DNA from: Pedobacter riviphilus
GTDB taxonomy: Bacteria; Bacteroidota; Bacteroidia; Sphingobacteriales; Sphingobacteriaceae
DNA length: 64,000 bases
Reading direction: 5' to 3'
Assembly (NCBI RefSeq): GCF_014692875.1
Contig: NZ_CP061171.1
Location: 2,666,001-2,730,000, forward strand
Position 1 is the first letter of the stretch, and every line of letters starts with the position of its first letter. Below are positions 9,601 through 18,500 of this stretch, in pieces. Both the position numbers and the translations under genes were made by a program. The notes under the pieces are model-generated. The model was not told the DNA's origin, searched no databases, and worked only from the letters and a program-made list of their open reading frames with translations.

Positions 9601-9982
9601 CTACACCAACATGAGCACTGCCCTGTTAGACCGCTGGGGAGCGGCGGGCGATACAGCGCTTTTCCCGGCTGCTTCTACCGTTAACGATCCATCTTATGGA
9701 AACTTAACTTCGTCGGATGTAAACTGGGGCGACGCTTCTTACCTGAAACTGAAAACAGTAAGCCTGAACTATACTTTCCCCAAAGCAATGGCCAGTAAAT
9801 TAAAACTATCCAACCTCAGCGTGTACGTACAGGGGCAAAATCTTTATACCTGGGCCAAACAGAAATACACTTACGACCCTGAAACTACCTTGCCGGGCAC
9901 TGGCCCGGGTTTGGGCACAGGCCAATATATTGCCTTCCCGCAGGTGCGTACCATTGTATTCGGTTTAAACTGTTCATTTTAA
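6623..9982 (+). CDS. SusC/RagA-family TonB-linked outer-membrane transporter with STN domain
   Basis: 1119 residues. The N-terminus is long, with the usual KILLIMKLTIIIMTTLL signal region (about 18-40). An STN (secretin/TonB short N-terminal) domain lies at about 47-118, a carboxypeptidase-regulatory-like beta-sandwich at about 137-215, and a plug at about 225-345 with GSRGSNGVVLITTKKG. A beta-barrel follows and ends in an aromatic residue (NCSF), as outer-membrane barrels do. It forms the pore under a SusD lid. The STN domain implies signalling to the adjacent FecR. The substrate cannot be read from the sequence, and no glycoside hydrolase is linked. Confidence 0.93.
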   Translation: MNIYPFYQGRHSACLPKKILLIMKLTIIIMTTLLMHVSASSFSQKLTYAAKNITVDRVFKEIEKQTNYRVLYATSTLNDAAKVNVNFKNTPLKEVIEYLLKDQQLTYNIEQNTVLIKKQERSFIEKIASVFTSSRFNGRIVDENNVPLVGATITVKGSKKYALSGSTGAFVLDLEENDVLVISYIGYETKELKITRGLLQSGVASLLDIKLSPSASSLDQVQVVGYGSTTKRNNTGAVSSITAEEIGKQTVENPLLALQGRIAGVQITQDNGLPGAAARMNIRGAFTGVSGAGYIPLYIIDGVPFTLFNGAQPATDNLNANGVSAANGGVSPFSIIAPEDIERIDILKDADATAIYGSRGSNGVVLITTKKGSKGKTAFNFNVNSGVSNVANYIPMMNTQEYLATRRAAFARSGVTPTTANALDLTVWDQNAYTDWQKYFIGHTGHTTNATGSVSGGNAQNSFLFSSTYRKQSTVFGGDFGATTFSSRLNAGHKSSDGRFNIDGSVNYTYMKNLLPSTDLSTIYNLAPNYPLYNANGSVNWTSTSPLSYSPKTTNAQTTNLFSNVNLSYRIIDGLVVKANLGYTSTRLKQQQINPASSQNPATAQVSSLRYTDNDNNNYIIEPQAVYTTKIGEGNLEALIGTTFQQTKATGIFLTGTGFNNEKLINSLSSASSVVTSYSADAIYSYTAIFGRLNYNWQGKYIVDGTFRRDGSSRFGGNNKFGNFGAVGASWIFTQEDFMKNLSFLSFGKLRASYGITGNDQIPNYGYLSLYTSTGSSNVYDGVSTYVPSSIQNPDLKWETNKKLDIAVELGFLNDRILLKADYYRNRVSNLLNFITIPSQTGSTGYTANLNATVQTKGFEFELNTINVIAGGFKWNTNLNLTISRNKLLAFDNLENTFYASSYIIGQPTDIRKFYKYTGVNPATGLPTYQDLNGDGSISFAGDRYVGYYGHPYFAGMNNSLSYKGFALDFMFQYNHRYGILNSTLSSSPAGINYTNMSTALLDRWGAAGDTALFPAASTVNDPSYGNLTSSDVNWGDASYLKLKTVSLNYTFPKAMASKLKLSNLSVYVQGQNLYTWAKQKYTYDPETTLPGTGPGLGTGQYIAFPQVRTIVFGLNCSF

Positions 9983-9993
9983 TCAAGGAAATC

Positions 9994-11382
9994 ATGAAAA
10001 TTAACTATATATTTTTCAAAAAAATAATGGCATTGGGCTTGGTTTTAATGGCAATGTCGTCATGTAAAAAATTTGTTGAAGCCGATTTAGCCAATAATCT
10101 TATCGCAAAGGAAGATGCCTTTAATACCGATAATTCGGCGACCAGTGCTACCTTATCACTTTATTCTTATTATTCAACAACAGATCACTTAAAATTCAGT
10201 ACCTTGTTTGGCGGTTTATTAGCCGATGAATTGCAGAATACTACCTCAAATGCCGATTTAATCCAGTTCTCGCAAAATGTGGTAGCACCAACCAATACCA
10301 ATCCTACCGGTTATATCTGGGGCTATTCTTATCAAACCATCCGCTATTGCAACCTGATTCTGGATGGTATTGGTCATTCTACCGGAATGACCACACCGGT
10401 GAAAAACCAGTTAAGTGGTGAAGCTAAATTTTTCAGGGCCTTAATGTACTTTAACCTAGTAAACTTTTATGGAGGTGTACCCATCACTTCAGAAATAAAC
10501 GAACTCGATAATGCTTTTAAACCAAGGGCTACAGTTGCAGAGGTTTATGCACAGATCTTCAGCGATTTAAAGGATGCACAAAATCTGTTGCCCGCTACTT
10601 ATGTAGGTAGTGCCGCATTAAAGGTCAGGGCAAACAAATGGGCAGCAACTGCATTATTGGCTAAGGCTTACTTGTATAATAAAGATTATGCCAACGCCGA
10701 GGCCGAAGCAACCAAAGTAATTGGCTCAGGTACTTACAGCATGGCTACTTTATCAAATGCCTTCATTAATACCAGCAGTGAAACCATTTTGCAGTTATCT
10801 ACCTTGTTTGGTGTATCGGCCTTTAGCACTTACCGCACAACCAGTTCGGCAGCTAATGTAGCGCCACCGGCTTATGTGTTGTATAACAATTTCACCAAAG
10901 ATTTCGAGCTGAACGATAACCGTAAGACCTCCTGGGTTGATTCGACTACTTTTAATGCCGTTAAATACTACCGGATTAATAAGTACAAGGTACAATCAGC
11001 CACAGCAGCAACTTTGGGTAATGAATATACCGTGTTGTTGCGTTTAGGAGAACAATACCTCATTAGAGCAGAGGCCAGGGCACAACAATTGAATATTGGT
11101 GGTGCACAGGACGATATTAACGTTATCCGCACACGCGCAGGGCTGGGTAATACCACTGCTGTTACACAAAGTGCATTGTTAACGGCTATTGCCAAAGAAC
11201 GCAAACTGGAGCTTTTTGGGGAGTATGCCAATCGCTGGTTCGATTTAAAACGTACCGGAACTGCTGACGCAATTTTAGGCGCCTTAAAACCAACCTGGAA
11301 AACAACTGCGCAACTGTTGCCTATTGGCATGGACCAGATTTTACTGAACAATAAACTCACCCAAAACCCTGGCTATAACTAA
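9994..11382 (+). CDS. SusD/RagB-family substrate-binding lipoprotein
   Basis: 462 residues. Lipoprotein signal with the lipobox ending at Cys24 (LMAMSSC). TPR-rich SusD fold: GEAKFFRALMYFNLVNFYGGVP and a late RLGEQYLIRAEARAQ / KERKLELFGEYANRWFDLKR are SusD hallmarks. It caps the SusC barrel, whose gene ends 11 nt upstream, and captures ligand at the cell surface. A strong hairpin separates it from the next gene. Confidence 0.93.
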   Translation: MKINYIFFKKIMALGLVLMAMSSCKKFVEADLANNLIAKEDAFNTDNSATSATLSLYSYYSTTDHLKFSTLFGGLLADELQNTTSNADLIQFSQNVVAPTNTNPTGYIWGYSYQTIRYCNLILDGIGHSTGMTTPVKNQLSGEAKFFRALMYFNLVNFYGGVPITSEINELDNAFKPRATVAEVYAQIFSDLKDAQNLLPATYVGSAALKVRANKWAATALLAKAYLYNKDYANAEAEATKVIGSGTYSMATLSNAFINTSSETILQLSTLFGVSAFSTYRTTSSAANVAPPAYVLYNNFTKDFELNDNRKTSWVDSTTFNAVKYYRINKYKVQSATAATLGNEYTVLLRLGEQYLIRAEARAQQLNIGGAQDDINVIRTRAGLGNTTAVTQSALLTAIAKERKLELFGEYANRWFDLKRTGTADAILGALKPTWKTTAQLLPIGMDQILLNNKLTQNPGYN

Positions 11383-11392
11383 GAGATTAAAA

Positions 11393-11428
11393 ATTAGTCT
11401 GCCTGAAATTAAATTCAGGCAGACTAAT
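11393..11428 (+). terminator. Strong intergenic hairpin after susD-like gene
   Basis: Perfect 15-bp inverted repeat (11393-11407 with 11414-11428) and a 6-nt loop ATTAAA. It lies 10 nt after the SusD stop and 28 nt before the next gene. No long T-run follows, so it may act as a partial terminator or protect the SusCD message from 3' decay. Confidence 0.7.
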
Positions 11429-11455
11429 GATTTCAAAAAATAAATATAAAAGCTT

Positions 11456-12943
11456 ATGAAATTATTAAAAACTGCCTGCTCAATACTGTTATTGCTAGTT
11501 GCTATTAATGCAACAGAGGCACAAACCACCAAACCAGCCGACACCCTGGTTCAATACCTGGATAAACTGGTAGCCTCTAAAGATTCGGCTGATAAAACTG
11601 TGTTAAGGGCCAGATTGGCTGATTTATCAGAAGCTAAAACCGAAAAAGAAGTATTAACAGCTGCCAATTATTATTACCGCATTGGCGATACTAAAAAATC
11701 CGATGCCATCTACAGCAATATCGCCACCCGTTTCCCTTTGGGTACACGAGCCAGAAATGAAGCTTCTAAAGATTTTTACCTCCTTAAAACCGCTGCCGAA
11801 GCCGAAGCCGCTTACAAAGCCTGGATAAAAAAGTTTCCGCCAACAATGTACGAGAATATCAAGGTAGACGACCGCCTGGCTTACGATTATGTAAGAGCCG
11901 TGATTGCCGGTAAATTTGCAGCCGAAAAAAATGTCGCCAAAGCTAATGAATATGCCAATATGCTTGAAGTTGATTTCTGGAAAGGTAATGCTTATTCGGG
12001 CGTCACCGGTGCTTTTTATAAAAACGGCGATTTAGCCAATGCCGAAATTTATGCCAAAAAAGCAATGGATAATTCTTTTTCTTATGTGGATGGCAAAAAA
12101 GGCAATGAGAACTGGGCCAAATTTTCAGCTTCGGCCTATGCGGGCCTAACCAGTACTTATGCTAACATTTTATTCGAAAGGAAAAAATATGCCGAGGCTT
12201 TGAAGTATTCGGAGATTGCCTATAAAAAATCGACTAGCCTAAGTCCTAATTTAAACTACCGCTATGCGCAAATTTTAATGGGCTTGAATAGAAACCAGGA
12301 AGCTTACGATAAGCTGGAAGAAGTGGTTAAGGCCGGTAAAGCGACCCCGGAAATAGTTGCCGATTTTAAAAAACTCTACGTAAAGTTAAAAGGTAATGAA
12401 AGTGGCTTTGATGCTTATGCAGCCTCCATTAGAAAGGCTTATTTGGAAAACTTGAGCAAGCAATTAACCAAAGACATTGTAAAAGAGCCGGCTGCGCCTT
12501 TTTCATTGACTGATTTGAACGGCAAACAGGTTTCTCTGGCTGATTATAAAGGCAAAATTGTAATCCTCGATTTTTGGGCAACCTGGTGCGGTCCGTGCAA
12601 GGCTTCATTCCCCGCAATGCAAATGGCAGTAAATAAATATAAAGACGATGAAAATGTGAAATTCCTTTTTATCCATACCTGGGAAAAAGTAGCCGATCCA
12701 GTGAAAGATGCAGCCGATTACATTAAGGGTAAGAAATATTCATTTGAAGTGCTGATGGATCTTAAAGATGCCCAAACCAAGGTAAACAAAGTGGTAAGCA
12801 GTTACAAGGTAAACGGTATCCCAGCCAAATTTGTAATTGATGCGGCGGGAAACGTAAGGTTTAAATTAACAGGTTTTGACGGTAGCAACGAAGCCGCTGT
12901 TGATGAGCTGAGCATGATGATTGATATGGCGAAAGCCAAATAA
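11456..12943 (+). CDS. Secreted thioredoxin/TlpA-like protein with TPR-like N-terminal region
   Basis: 495 residues. A signal peptide covers about 1-22 (KTACSILLLLVAINATEA). An alpha-helical region (about 25-335) contains TPR-like units such as YKNGDLANAEIYAKKAM. The C-terminal redoxin domain (about 340-490) has the active site WCGPC with cysteines near 377 and 380 and a cis-Pro region NGIPAKFVID. Such envelope thioredoxins reduce or resolve disulfides in the periplasm. It follows the SusCD pair on the same strand, so co-expression is likely apart from the hairpin. Its role in uptake of the SusCD cargo is unknown. Confidence 0.85.
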   Translation: MKLLKTACSILLLLVAINATEAQTTKPADTLVQYLDKLVASKDSADKTVLRARLADLSEAKTEKEVLTAANYYYRIGDTKKSDAIYSNIATRFPLGTRARNEASKDFYLLKTAAEAEAAYKAWIKKFPPTMYENIKVDDRLAYDYVRAVIAGKFAAEKNVAKANEYANMLEVDFWKGNAYSGVTGAFYKNGDLANAEIYAKKAMDNSFSYVDGKKGNENWAKFSASAYAGLTSTYANILFERKKYAEALKYSEIAYKKSTSLSPNLNYRYAQILMGLNRNQEAYDKLEEVVKAGKATPEIVADFKKLYVKLKGNESGFDAYAASIRKAYLENLSKQLTKDIVKEPAAPFSLTDLNGKQVSLADYKGKIVILDFWATWCGPCKASFPAMQMAVNKYKDDENVKFLFIHTWEKVADPVKDAADYIKGKKYSFEVLMDLKDAQTKVNKVVSSYKVNGIPAKFVIDAAGNVRFKLTGFDGSNEAAVDELSMMIDMAKAK

Positions 12944-12945
12944 TT

Positions 12946-12984
12946 AACAAAGAAGTCAGGTCCTTAAAGCCTGACTTCTTTGTT
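12946..12984 (+). terminator. Transcription terminator after the SusCD/thioredoxin locus
   Basis: Perfect 15-bp stem (12946-12960 with 12970-12984) and 9-nt loop, directly after the stop at 12943. The right arm ends in TTCTTTGTT. The symmetrical A/T ends let it work from either side. Confidence 0.85.
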
Positions 12985-13126
12985 AATAAGCGAGTGGGCA
13001 AAATAATAACTAAAAGTGTAGAATAATGGATGATAACATTCAGGTACTTCTATACACTGTAGGGTTTATATCCGTTTTGTCAAAAAAGACATTTTGAAAA
13101 AAATTACAACTACACGCAGCAGATTA

Positions 13127-13336
13127 TTAACTGAAATAAACTGTTTTATCTTTAGTGTTTTCGGTAACAATATCAGCAAGCAGCGGTTTACCTAGCTCGT
13201 TGGCTTCAACAGTCAGCACCAGTACAGATCCGAATGGCAGATAACGTACTTCTGTTTCACCTGCCATGTACTCGCCATAAGAACAAAAGCCTCCCTCATC
13301 TTGAAAGAGACTTTTATTTCTTAAACTAAGGCACAT
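13127..13336 (-). CDS. Small protein of unknown function (69 aa)
   Basis: 69 residues with no signal peptide. It carries a glycine/acidic stretch (DEGGFCSYGEYMAGE) and an extended beta-rich C-terminal half (LPFGSVLVLTVEANELGKPLLADIVTE). I do not recognise the family. It begins 11 nt after the stop (13348) of an open frame that continues the upstream TPR gene in a shifted register, so the two probably form an operon. It may be the C-terminal part of something larger, but no fused upstream frame is visible. Confidence 0.5.
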   Translation of the reverse strand: MCLSLRNKSLFQDEGGFCSYGEYMAGETEVRYLPFGSVLVLTVEANELGKPLLADIVTENTKDKTVYFS

Positions 13337-13420
13337 TTCGGCAGCAATTAATATTCAATATCATCTGCCACATCACCGCCTTGGGCGTTGGCGATTAATT
13401 GCTGATATTTTTCTCCGTAT

Positions 13421-15691
13421 TCATCCTCTTTTTAGAAAAGAGAACAGTCCACCCCTTTTCCATTCGTGTTTTCGTTTTAACGCTTCTTCGTTTTGCGGCG
13501 CTATTTTCAAAATATTATTTACGGTTTCAATTGCGGCATCAACTTCTCCGGCAGCTTTACAGCCATCCGCATATTGTAATGCAGCCATTATCCATGTGTC
13601 ATCACATCGCCATCCATTTCTATCATAACAGGCTATCGCAGCCAGCGAATAATCGATAGATTCATCCCATTCCTTCAACGCATAACTGCACTGTGCCAAA
13701 CTCAAATTGGTGTTGCAGGCGATACTTTCATCACTTTCATTGACGGGTGGCTGACAGGTACCAAGCAGTATATTTAAATTTTCTTTAGCACGATTATAAT
13801 CTTCCAGGAAGAGGTATGACATGCCCCGCATAAAATATACCTTCTGAACAGAATCCACCGTGATGGCCTCACCTTTTATCGACTGATAATTATTGGCACA
13901 CGCTATGCATTGATGATAATCCTTTAACTGATAGTAGTTTTGCATCAGCATATACCAGGAAGAGTTATCATCCGGGTTTTTATCCAGCTCATCTTTCCAA
14001 CGCCGGGTGGCATCTTCCAGGCTGCCTTCACTTAAAAGGTCATGGCGTACATTTTGGACAACAATATATTTTTCGCTTAATGTAAACAGTTCCCGTTCTG
14101 TTAACCCATTTCCATAGGTTTTAATAAAGTTGTTATATTCCTCCTCCACTTCAGTTAAATGCGCCTTCGCCTCCTCTTTCAGGCCGAGGCCATAAATAGC
14201 CGTGAGGTATTTACCCTTTAAATCAATATAATCTTCAAAGCTTAAATAATCGCTGCCATAAGCCGTTGCCTGCTCCAGCACATCAACTGCTTCCTGATAC
14301 CGTTGAGTTGCCAGCAATGCAACGCTTAAGCTATACAGTTGCTCCCAGAAAGGAGATAACGCATATCCGCGCTTATGTATTTCGATAGCATTTTCATAAT
14401 CTCCCAGCTCGCTTAAAGCTATCCCGTAATTATTACAGCACATCGCAAAAATATGCGGTTCATTGTCGCCGCTATCTCCCTTACCATTATAGAAATAGTT
14501 ATAGAAAGCATCGTAAGAGATTTTGTAAAAACCAGCCCTGATCTGTAAAAGTTCCCGGGCATTGCTTTTAGTTCTGATCTCTGCCTCCGACTCATAAAAG
14601 AAGCTTACCCCGGCATTGTAATACATAACGGCAGAGTCTTCCGGCCATTCTTTAATTAAGGGCAATTCACCGTTTATCCGGCACGAAATTTCAATGAAGC
14701 GTTGCAGGCCAAGGGCAAGTCCTCCTAATTCTATACTTTTTTGCAAGTATGGCAGCGCTTCATGATAACTTTTAACCTCATATAACGCTGCACCTGCATA
14801 GTGATAAGGCACAGACCAGTCGGGATAGGTTTTTATATAACTTTGTGCTAAACTCAATAACTCAACGGTACCACCATTTACACGTTCTTTATAAATCTTA
14901 AGTGCAATAAACATGGCGTATATAATGGATTGGCTGATGATGCCTTCCCTGGTCAATTCATCCAATCTAAAATATAATTTAATTAACTCCTCATCGGCAT
15001 CACCCATAAATAATGCAATCTGGGCTACTTTTCCACCTAACTCATAATCCTGGTTATCAAGTGCCAGGTGAGCAAACAGGCAATACACGCGCACATCTTT
15101 ATGCCGGAAAGGCAATCCTTCCCGGTATGCCCCAAGCGCATTGAAAGGGTCGTTCTTATGTTCTAAATACAATGCTGCCTTTTTAGTGTACAATACACCT
15201 ATTTCATAATCGGCACGACCGCGATCTTCCGAAATGTTTTCTTTACTGATATTTATTAAAAGATCTAAATCTGCTAACGCATGGTCGATGTCTCCACTTT
15301 GGTAATAGGCTTCCTGCCGGTACCGGATGGCTTTTAACCTGGTATCAGGAAGATTTGATATGGCCAATTGGTTACAGTAGGCTATAGATTCAGATAAATT
15401 AGTACCCCTTATGCAAATGTTAATATAAGCTATAAACAGCATCGCTTCTTCATAACCTGGTGCTAACTTGAGCAACGCTTCAAAGCTACTAATGGCCACC
15501 TCTAGCATATTACCTGCATCTTCACTATTATACGATAGCTCAAATGCACATTTGCCTTTTAGTAAAAGCCCATCCGGGCTGTCAGGATTAAAAAGCAGGA
15601 AAAGATTTACCGCTTCAAGGCATTCTGCATAATTGCCACTGTTACAAATTGATTGTAAATGTTCGAGATCTGCGATGTTTTGTTGTTGCAT
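13421..15691 (-). CDS. Tetratricopeptide-repeat protein
   Basis: 756 residues made almost wholly of helical TPR-like units, for example GNYAECLEAVNLFLLFNPDSPDG, YHEALPYLQKSIELGG, LGDYENAIEIHKRGYALSP and KDYHQCIACANNY. No signal peptide or membrane segment is seen, so it is probably cytoplasmic and acts as a protein-protein scaffold; the partner is unknown. The frame ends SFLKRG at 13421. A register one base later stays open for a further 24 codons (EDEYGEKYQQLIANAQGGD...) to 13348, which looks like the real C-terminus lost through one extra A in an A-run. Confidence 0.8.
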   Translation of the reverse strand: MQQQNIADLEHLQSICNSGNYAECLEAVNLFLLFNPDSPDGLLLKGKCAFELSYNSEDAGNMLEVAISSFEALLKLAPGYEEAMLFIAYINICIRGTNLSESIAYCNQLAISNLPDTRLKAIRYRQEAYYQSGDIDHALADLDLLINISKENISEDRGRADYEIGVLYTKKAALYLEHKNDPFNALGAYREGLPFRHKDVRVYCLFAHLALDNQDYELGGKVAQIALFMGDADEELIKLYFRLDELTREGIISQSIIYAMFIALKIYKERVNGGTVELLSLAQSYIKTYPDWSVPYHYAGAALYEVKSYHEALPYLQKSIELGGLALGLQRFIEISCRINGELPLIKEWPEDSAVMYYNAGVSFFYESEAEIRTKSNARELLQIRAGFYKISYDAFYNYFYNGKGDSGDNEPHIFAMCCNNYGIALSELGDYENAIEIHKRGYALSPFWEQLYSLSVALLATQRYQEAVDVLEQATAYGSDYLSFEDYIDLKGKYLTAIYGLGLKEEAKAHLTEVEEEYNNFIKTYGNGLTERELFTLSEKYIVVQNVRHDLLSEGSLEDATRRWKDELDKNPDDNSSWYMLMQNYYQLKDYHQCIACANNYQSIKGEAITVDSVQKVYFMRGMSYLFLEDYNRAKENLNILLGTCQPPVNESDESIACNTNLSLAQCSYALKEWDESIDYSLAAIACYDRNGWRCDDTWIMAALQYADGCKAAGEVDAAIETVNNILKIAPQNEEALKRKHEWKRGGLFSFLKRG

Positions 15692-16002
15692 ATGTTTTTA
15701 ATCGGATAGATGAATCCAGATTTTTGTCTGGATATGATCAGAAACAAAATTAAACATCAGGGTCAAGGGCAACTAATCTTAACGTTATACAAAACGTCTA
15801 CTACATTACATTAAAGTGTCTACAATACATCTACAAGTCCTCCATTCTGTATTGGAATAGAGCTAAAAAATGTATTGCGCCATGTCTATAGGCATATCAC
15901 CAAAGGATAAAGCATGGGTTTCTACCAAAGAACGCTCTCAATCTCAAGTGGCAGGAAAATCAAAAAACAGCTACCGAATAGAACAACAATCCACTATTTT
16001 GT
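15692..16002. other. Intergenic region, no gene recognised
   Basis: About 310 bp between the TPR gene's start and the 3' end of the GH9 gene. It is AT-rich with several short direct repeats of CTAC/TACAT type near 15795-15840. A 67-codon plus-strand frame at 15870 overlaps the GH9 3' end and has no recognisable features. Confidence 0.5.
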
Positions 16003-17766
16003 TCATTTTTTTCTTACCTTTTGAAGACACTCCACTGCATTTGCCACATATACCAATGGCGCATTCCAATTAATGGCAATTTCGTTACTTGCATAAGAGT
16101 TAACATCATCCAGGTACGACAATTCGGGTTCGTCATTATACTTCAGTCCATCTTGTTTTCCTCGATTTGGCCCTCCAACCAGCAGACCCGGAATAGGTTC
16201 GGCAACACCATCTGCGAACGACAAGCGGTGGTGCGGGTGCATAGGTGATTTGTAACCTACCCCCGTTACAAAAGAATAACCGGTTGCATTTTTGCCCAGA
16301 ATGTAATCCAGATTACTAAGGGCAGCATCGAGATAAGCATCCTTTTTGGAAAATAAATAAGTATTAATGAGCAATATGCTCTGATTCATAGCTAAAGAAT
16401 TACTTCCCCATGCAAAGTCGTAAAGCGAAGCGCCGATTACGGTATGATAGGGACCTGTTTCAAAAGCAGCTAAGTAACGATTGGCAAGGCCGAGTATCTT
16501 CTTCTTCAAAATACTGGTTACACTTTTGTACTGTTCAGGAAGCTGCCCCTCGCACCTGATCAATGTATAATATCCCAATGTACCTACATTATTCCAGCTA
16601 GGTAAGCTTACCGGAGCATTTAAACGCGCAAAAAAAGCATCATAATATTCTTGTTGCCCGGTTGAGGCCAATAGTTCTGCCGAGGCCCAGGTCCATTCAT
16701 CTTCGAAGTTCCCATCACCATAACCTCCCGTTGTTACCTTTAGGTCTGACATTTTGTTGAGCGCATCCTGATCGTAAGCGATGTTTGGATTTTTTACCGA
16801 CCAGCTCCAGGCCTTTTTAGCAGCTAACAGGCAGCTATCTGCCAGCCCAGGATATTGTTCAGGGAATGGCTTAAAAATACGATAAGCCTGTGCGGCAACA
16901 GCGGCTAAATTAAGTGTTGCTGCAGTACCTTTTGCCACCACATAACGTTTTGATGTTGCTTGATCTGGCATGATCATCCCGTCGAAATTAAGGTTGGTAC
17001 ACTTATTATAAACACCACCGTCAGCGGGGTCCTGCATTTTAAGCATCCATCGCAAATTGTAAATGGCCTCTGTTAACACATCGGGAACTTTATTTTTCGC
17101 ATGGGGAATATGCGCTTCCAAACCTAAAAAATATTCAGAAAAATCTTCATAAGCAGAAAGTAAGGTTGAGGTTGAGATACCGCTATTCACCACATATTTA
17201 TTGTAATCTCCTGCATCGTACCATCCGCCCGCAACATTAATCTTACTATCAGCCTTTCGGTTTTTAGAGGCGGCCGATGGATGAATATAAACTGAAGTAT
17301 CTGGATGCCCGGCAGCACGGTACCATTTTCCTGCGTAGTTCACATCCAGTGCAGAGGAGGCGCGCTGGTAATAAAATGCTTTTAATGCGGCAACTGCAAG
17401 ATCGTGGTGCACACCATCAGCAATTTTAAAAACAGGAGATTCAGCCCCTCCGGCAATACGGATGATATATTGGCCAGGTTGGTTAAAGCTGCTAAAATCG
17501 GCAATTCTTGTATTAATTTTTGAGTAGCCGGTAGTTTTTGGCTCAGATAATACACCTGTGTACACAGATTTTCGGTCTGGCATGGATAATAACTCGAATT
17601 TATTTTCTGAAACTGCCCGGAGCACGACTGCGCTTTTTTCCAGCTTTGGATAATATCCCGACTGGTTCAGAACAATATCAGGAATCTTTATTTCCTGGGC
17701 AGTGGCCGCAGTGGCAACCAGCGATAACCATATTAAAACCGACCTGTACAACATGCAATTCATCAT
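16003..17766 (-). CDS. Glycoside hydrolase family 9 endoglucanase
   Basis: 587 residues with a signal peptide (about 1-23, ending in ATAQ). An N-terminal Ig-like CelD_N domain (about 26-115: IVLNQSGYYP ... GQYIIRIAGG) is followed by the (alpha/alpha)6 GH9 barrel. The catalytic motif GGWYDAGDYNKY lies at 180-191 with the two aspartates D184 and D187 (nucleophilic-water base). MHPHHR marks the late substrate-binding loop. The general acid is the glutamate at about 562 in SYASNEIAINWN. GH9 enzymes cut beta-1,4-glucan chains (cellulose, mixed-linkage glucan, xyloglucan) with inversion. The start codon follows the previous gene's stop by one base, implying translational coupling. It is the only hydrolase in this SusCD locus. 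Confidence 0.93.
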   Translation of the reverse strand: MMNCMLYRSVLIWLSLVATAATAQEIKIPDIVLNQSGYYPKLEKSAVVLRAVSENKFELLSMPDRKSVYTGVLSEPKTTGYSKINTRIADFSSFNQPGQYIIRIAGGAESPVFKIADGVHHDLAVAALKAFYYQRASSALDVNYAGKWYRAAGHPDTSVYIHPSAASKNRKADSKINVAGGWYDAGDYNKYVVNSGISTSTLLSAYEDFSEYFLGLEAHIPHAKNKVPDVLTEAIYNLRWMLKMQDPADGGVYNKCTNLNFDGMIMPDQATSKRYVVAKGTAATLNLAAVAAQAYRIFKPFPEQYPGLADSCLLAAKKAWSWSVKNPNIAYDQDALNKMSDLKVTTGGYGDGNFEDEWTWASAELLASTGQQEYYDAFFARLNAPVSLPSWNNVGTLGYYTLIRCEGQLPEQYKSVTSILKKKILGLANRYLAAFETGPYHTVIGASLYDFAWGSNSLAMNQSILLINTYLFSKKDAYLDAALSNLDYILGKNATGYSFVTGVGYKSPMHPHHRLSFADGVAEPIPGLLVGGPNRGKQDGLKYNDEPELSYLDDVNSYASNEIAINWNAPLVYVANAVECLQKVRKK

Positions 17767-17767
17767 A

Positions 17768-18316
17768 CTACAAATACTTTTCGAACTCGGATTGAGTAAT
17801 TACTTTAAGACTTACATCATCTACGAACATGGTGCCAGTGACATAACCTAGTGCAAATAACAACTTTATTTTCGTAATACCTGGCGGAATAATATATGCC
17901 TTTTCATACAGCTTCCAATCGGCATCTCCTGTAACTGAGGCAATGTTTATTCCCTCGCCTGTTTTAATTTCCTGTTTGTTAAGGGTCTCGAAAAGAAATA
18001 ATGCGCCGTTCCAGGAGTTTTTTCCGGTACTCACTGCATCTACTTTAATTTTGGCACTCATGAGTATATACTGGCTATTTTTAGGCAAAGATACAATCTG
18101 GTGCATACCAATCCACTTAGAAGAATCTGAAGAAAATATAGCACCGCTCATTTTTCCAGAATTATACATGTAAGGTGTTGCCTTGGCCGAATAATCGACC
18201 CATCCGTCTAACTCATTTTCGAAGCCACCATTAACAACCAGATTTTTTTGTGCCAAGGCATGGGTACTGGCTGCCAGCATCATGATGCCGGCAAGCATAT
18301 ATTGTATCAATTTCAT
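17768..18316 (-). CDS. Secreted CBM4/9-like carbohydrate-binding protein
   Basis: 182 residues. Signal peptide about 1-22 (MLAGIMMLAASTHALAQ). The mature protein starts NLVVNGGFENELDGWVDY and ends with TGTMFVDDVSLKVI. These are the opening and closing strands of the jelly-roll CBM4/CBM9-like fold, which commonly binds beta-glucans or xylans. There is no catalytic domain. Lying directly before the GH9 gene and after the IPT/TIG protein, it probably serves as an extra glycan-binding module. Binding itself is inferred from fold and context. Confidence 0.75.
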   Translation of the reverse strand: MKLIQYMLAGIMMLAASTHALAQKNLVVNGGFENELDGWVDYSAKATPYMYNSGKMSGAIFSSDSSKWIGMHQIVSLPKNSQYILMSAKIKVDAVSTGKNSWNGALFLFETLNKQEIKTGEGINIASVTGDADWKLYEKAYIIPPGITKIKLLFALGYVTGTMFVDDVSLKVITQSEFEKYL

Positions 18317-18371
18317 TAATCAAGTATTTTAAAATTATAAATATGGAAGAGGTTGGAGCATTAAGGCTAAA

Positions 18372-18443
18372 TTGTCATCCTGAGCTTGTCGAAGGACCTG
18401 TTTTAAATTTCTTAAAGGCGTTTCGACAGGCTCAACGTGACAA
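18372..18443. repeat. Intergenic palindromic element (TCATCCTGAGC type)
   Basis: Imperfect inverted repeat of about 72 bp: TTGTCATCCTGAGCTTGTCG at the left and TTTCGACAGGCTCAACGTGACAA at the right. It lies between the CBM-like gene and the IPT/TIG gene inside the operon, where it would form a long hairpin in the mRNA. Related elements occur elsewhere in this window. Confidence 0.8.
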
Positions 18444-18500
18444 ATTCGATTGAATTATTATTTATAATACAACCTCTTTAAACTTAAATATTTCCTTCAA

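Noticed and set aside
15870..16073. 67-residue plus-strand protein
   Set aside because: Overlaps the 3' end of the GH9 gene on the other strand and has no recognisable sequence feature.
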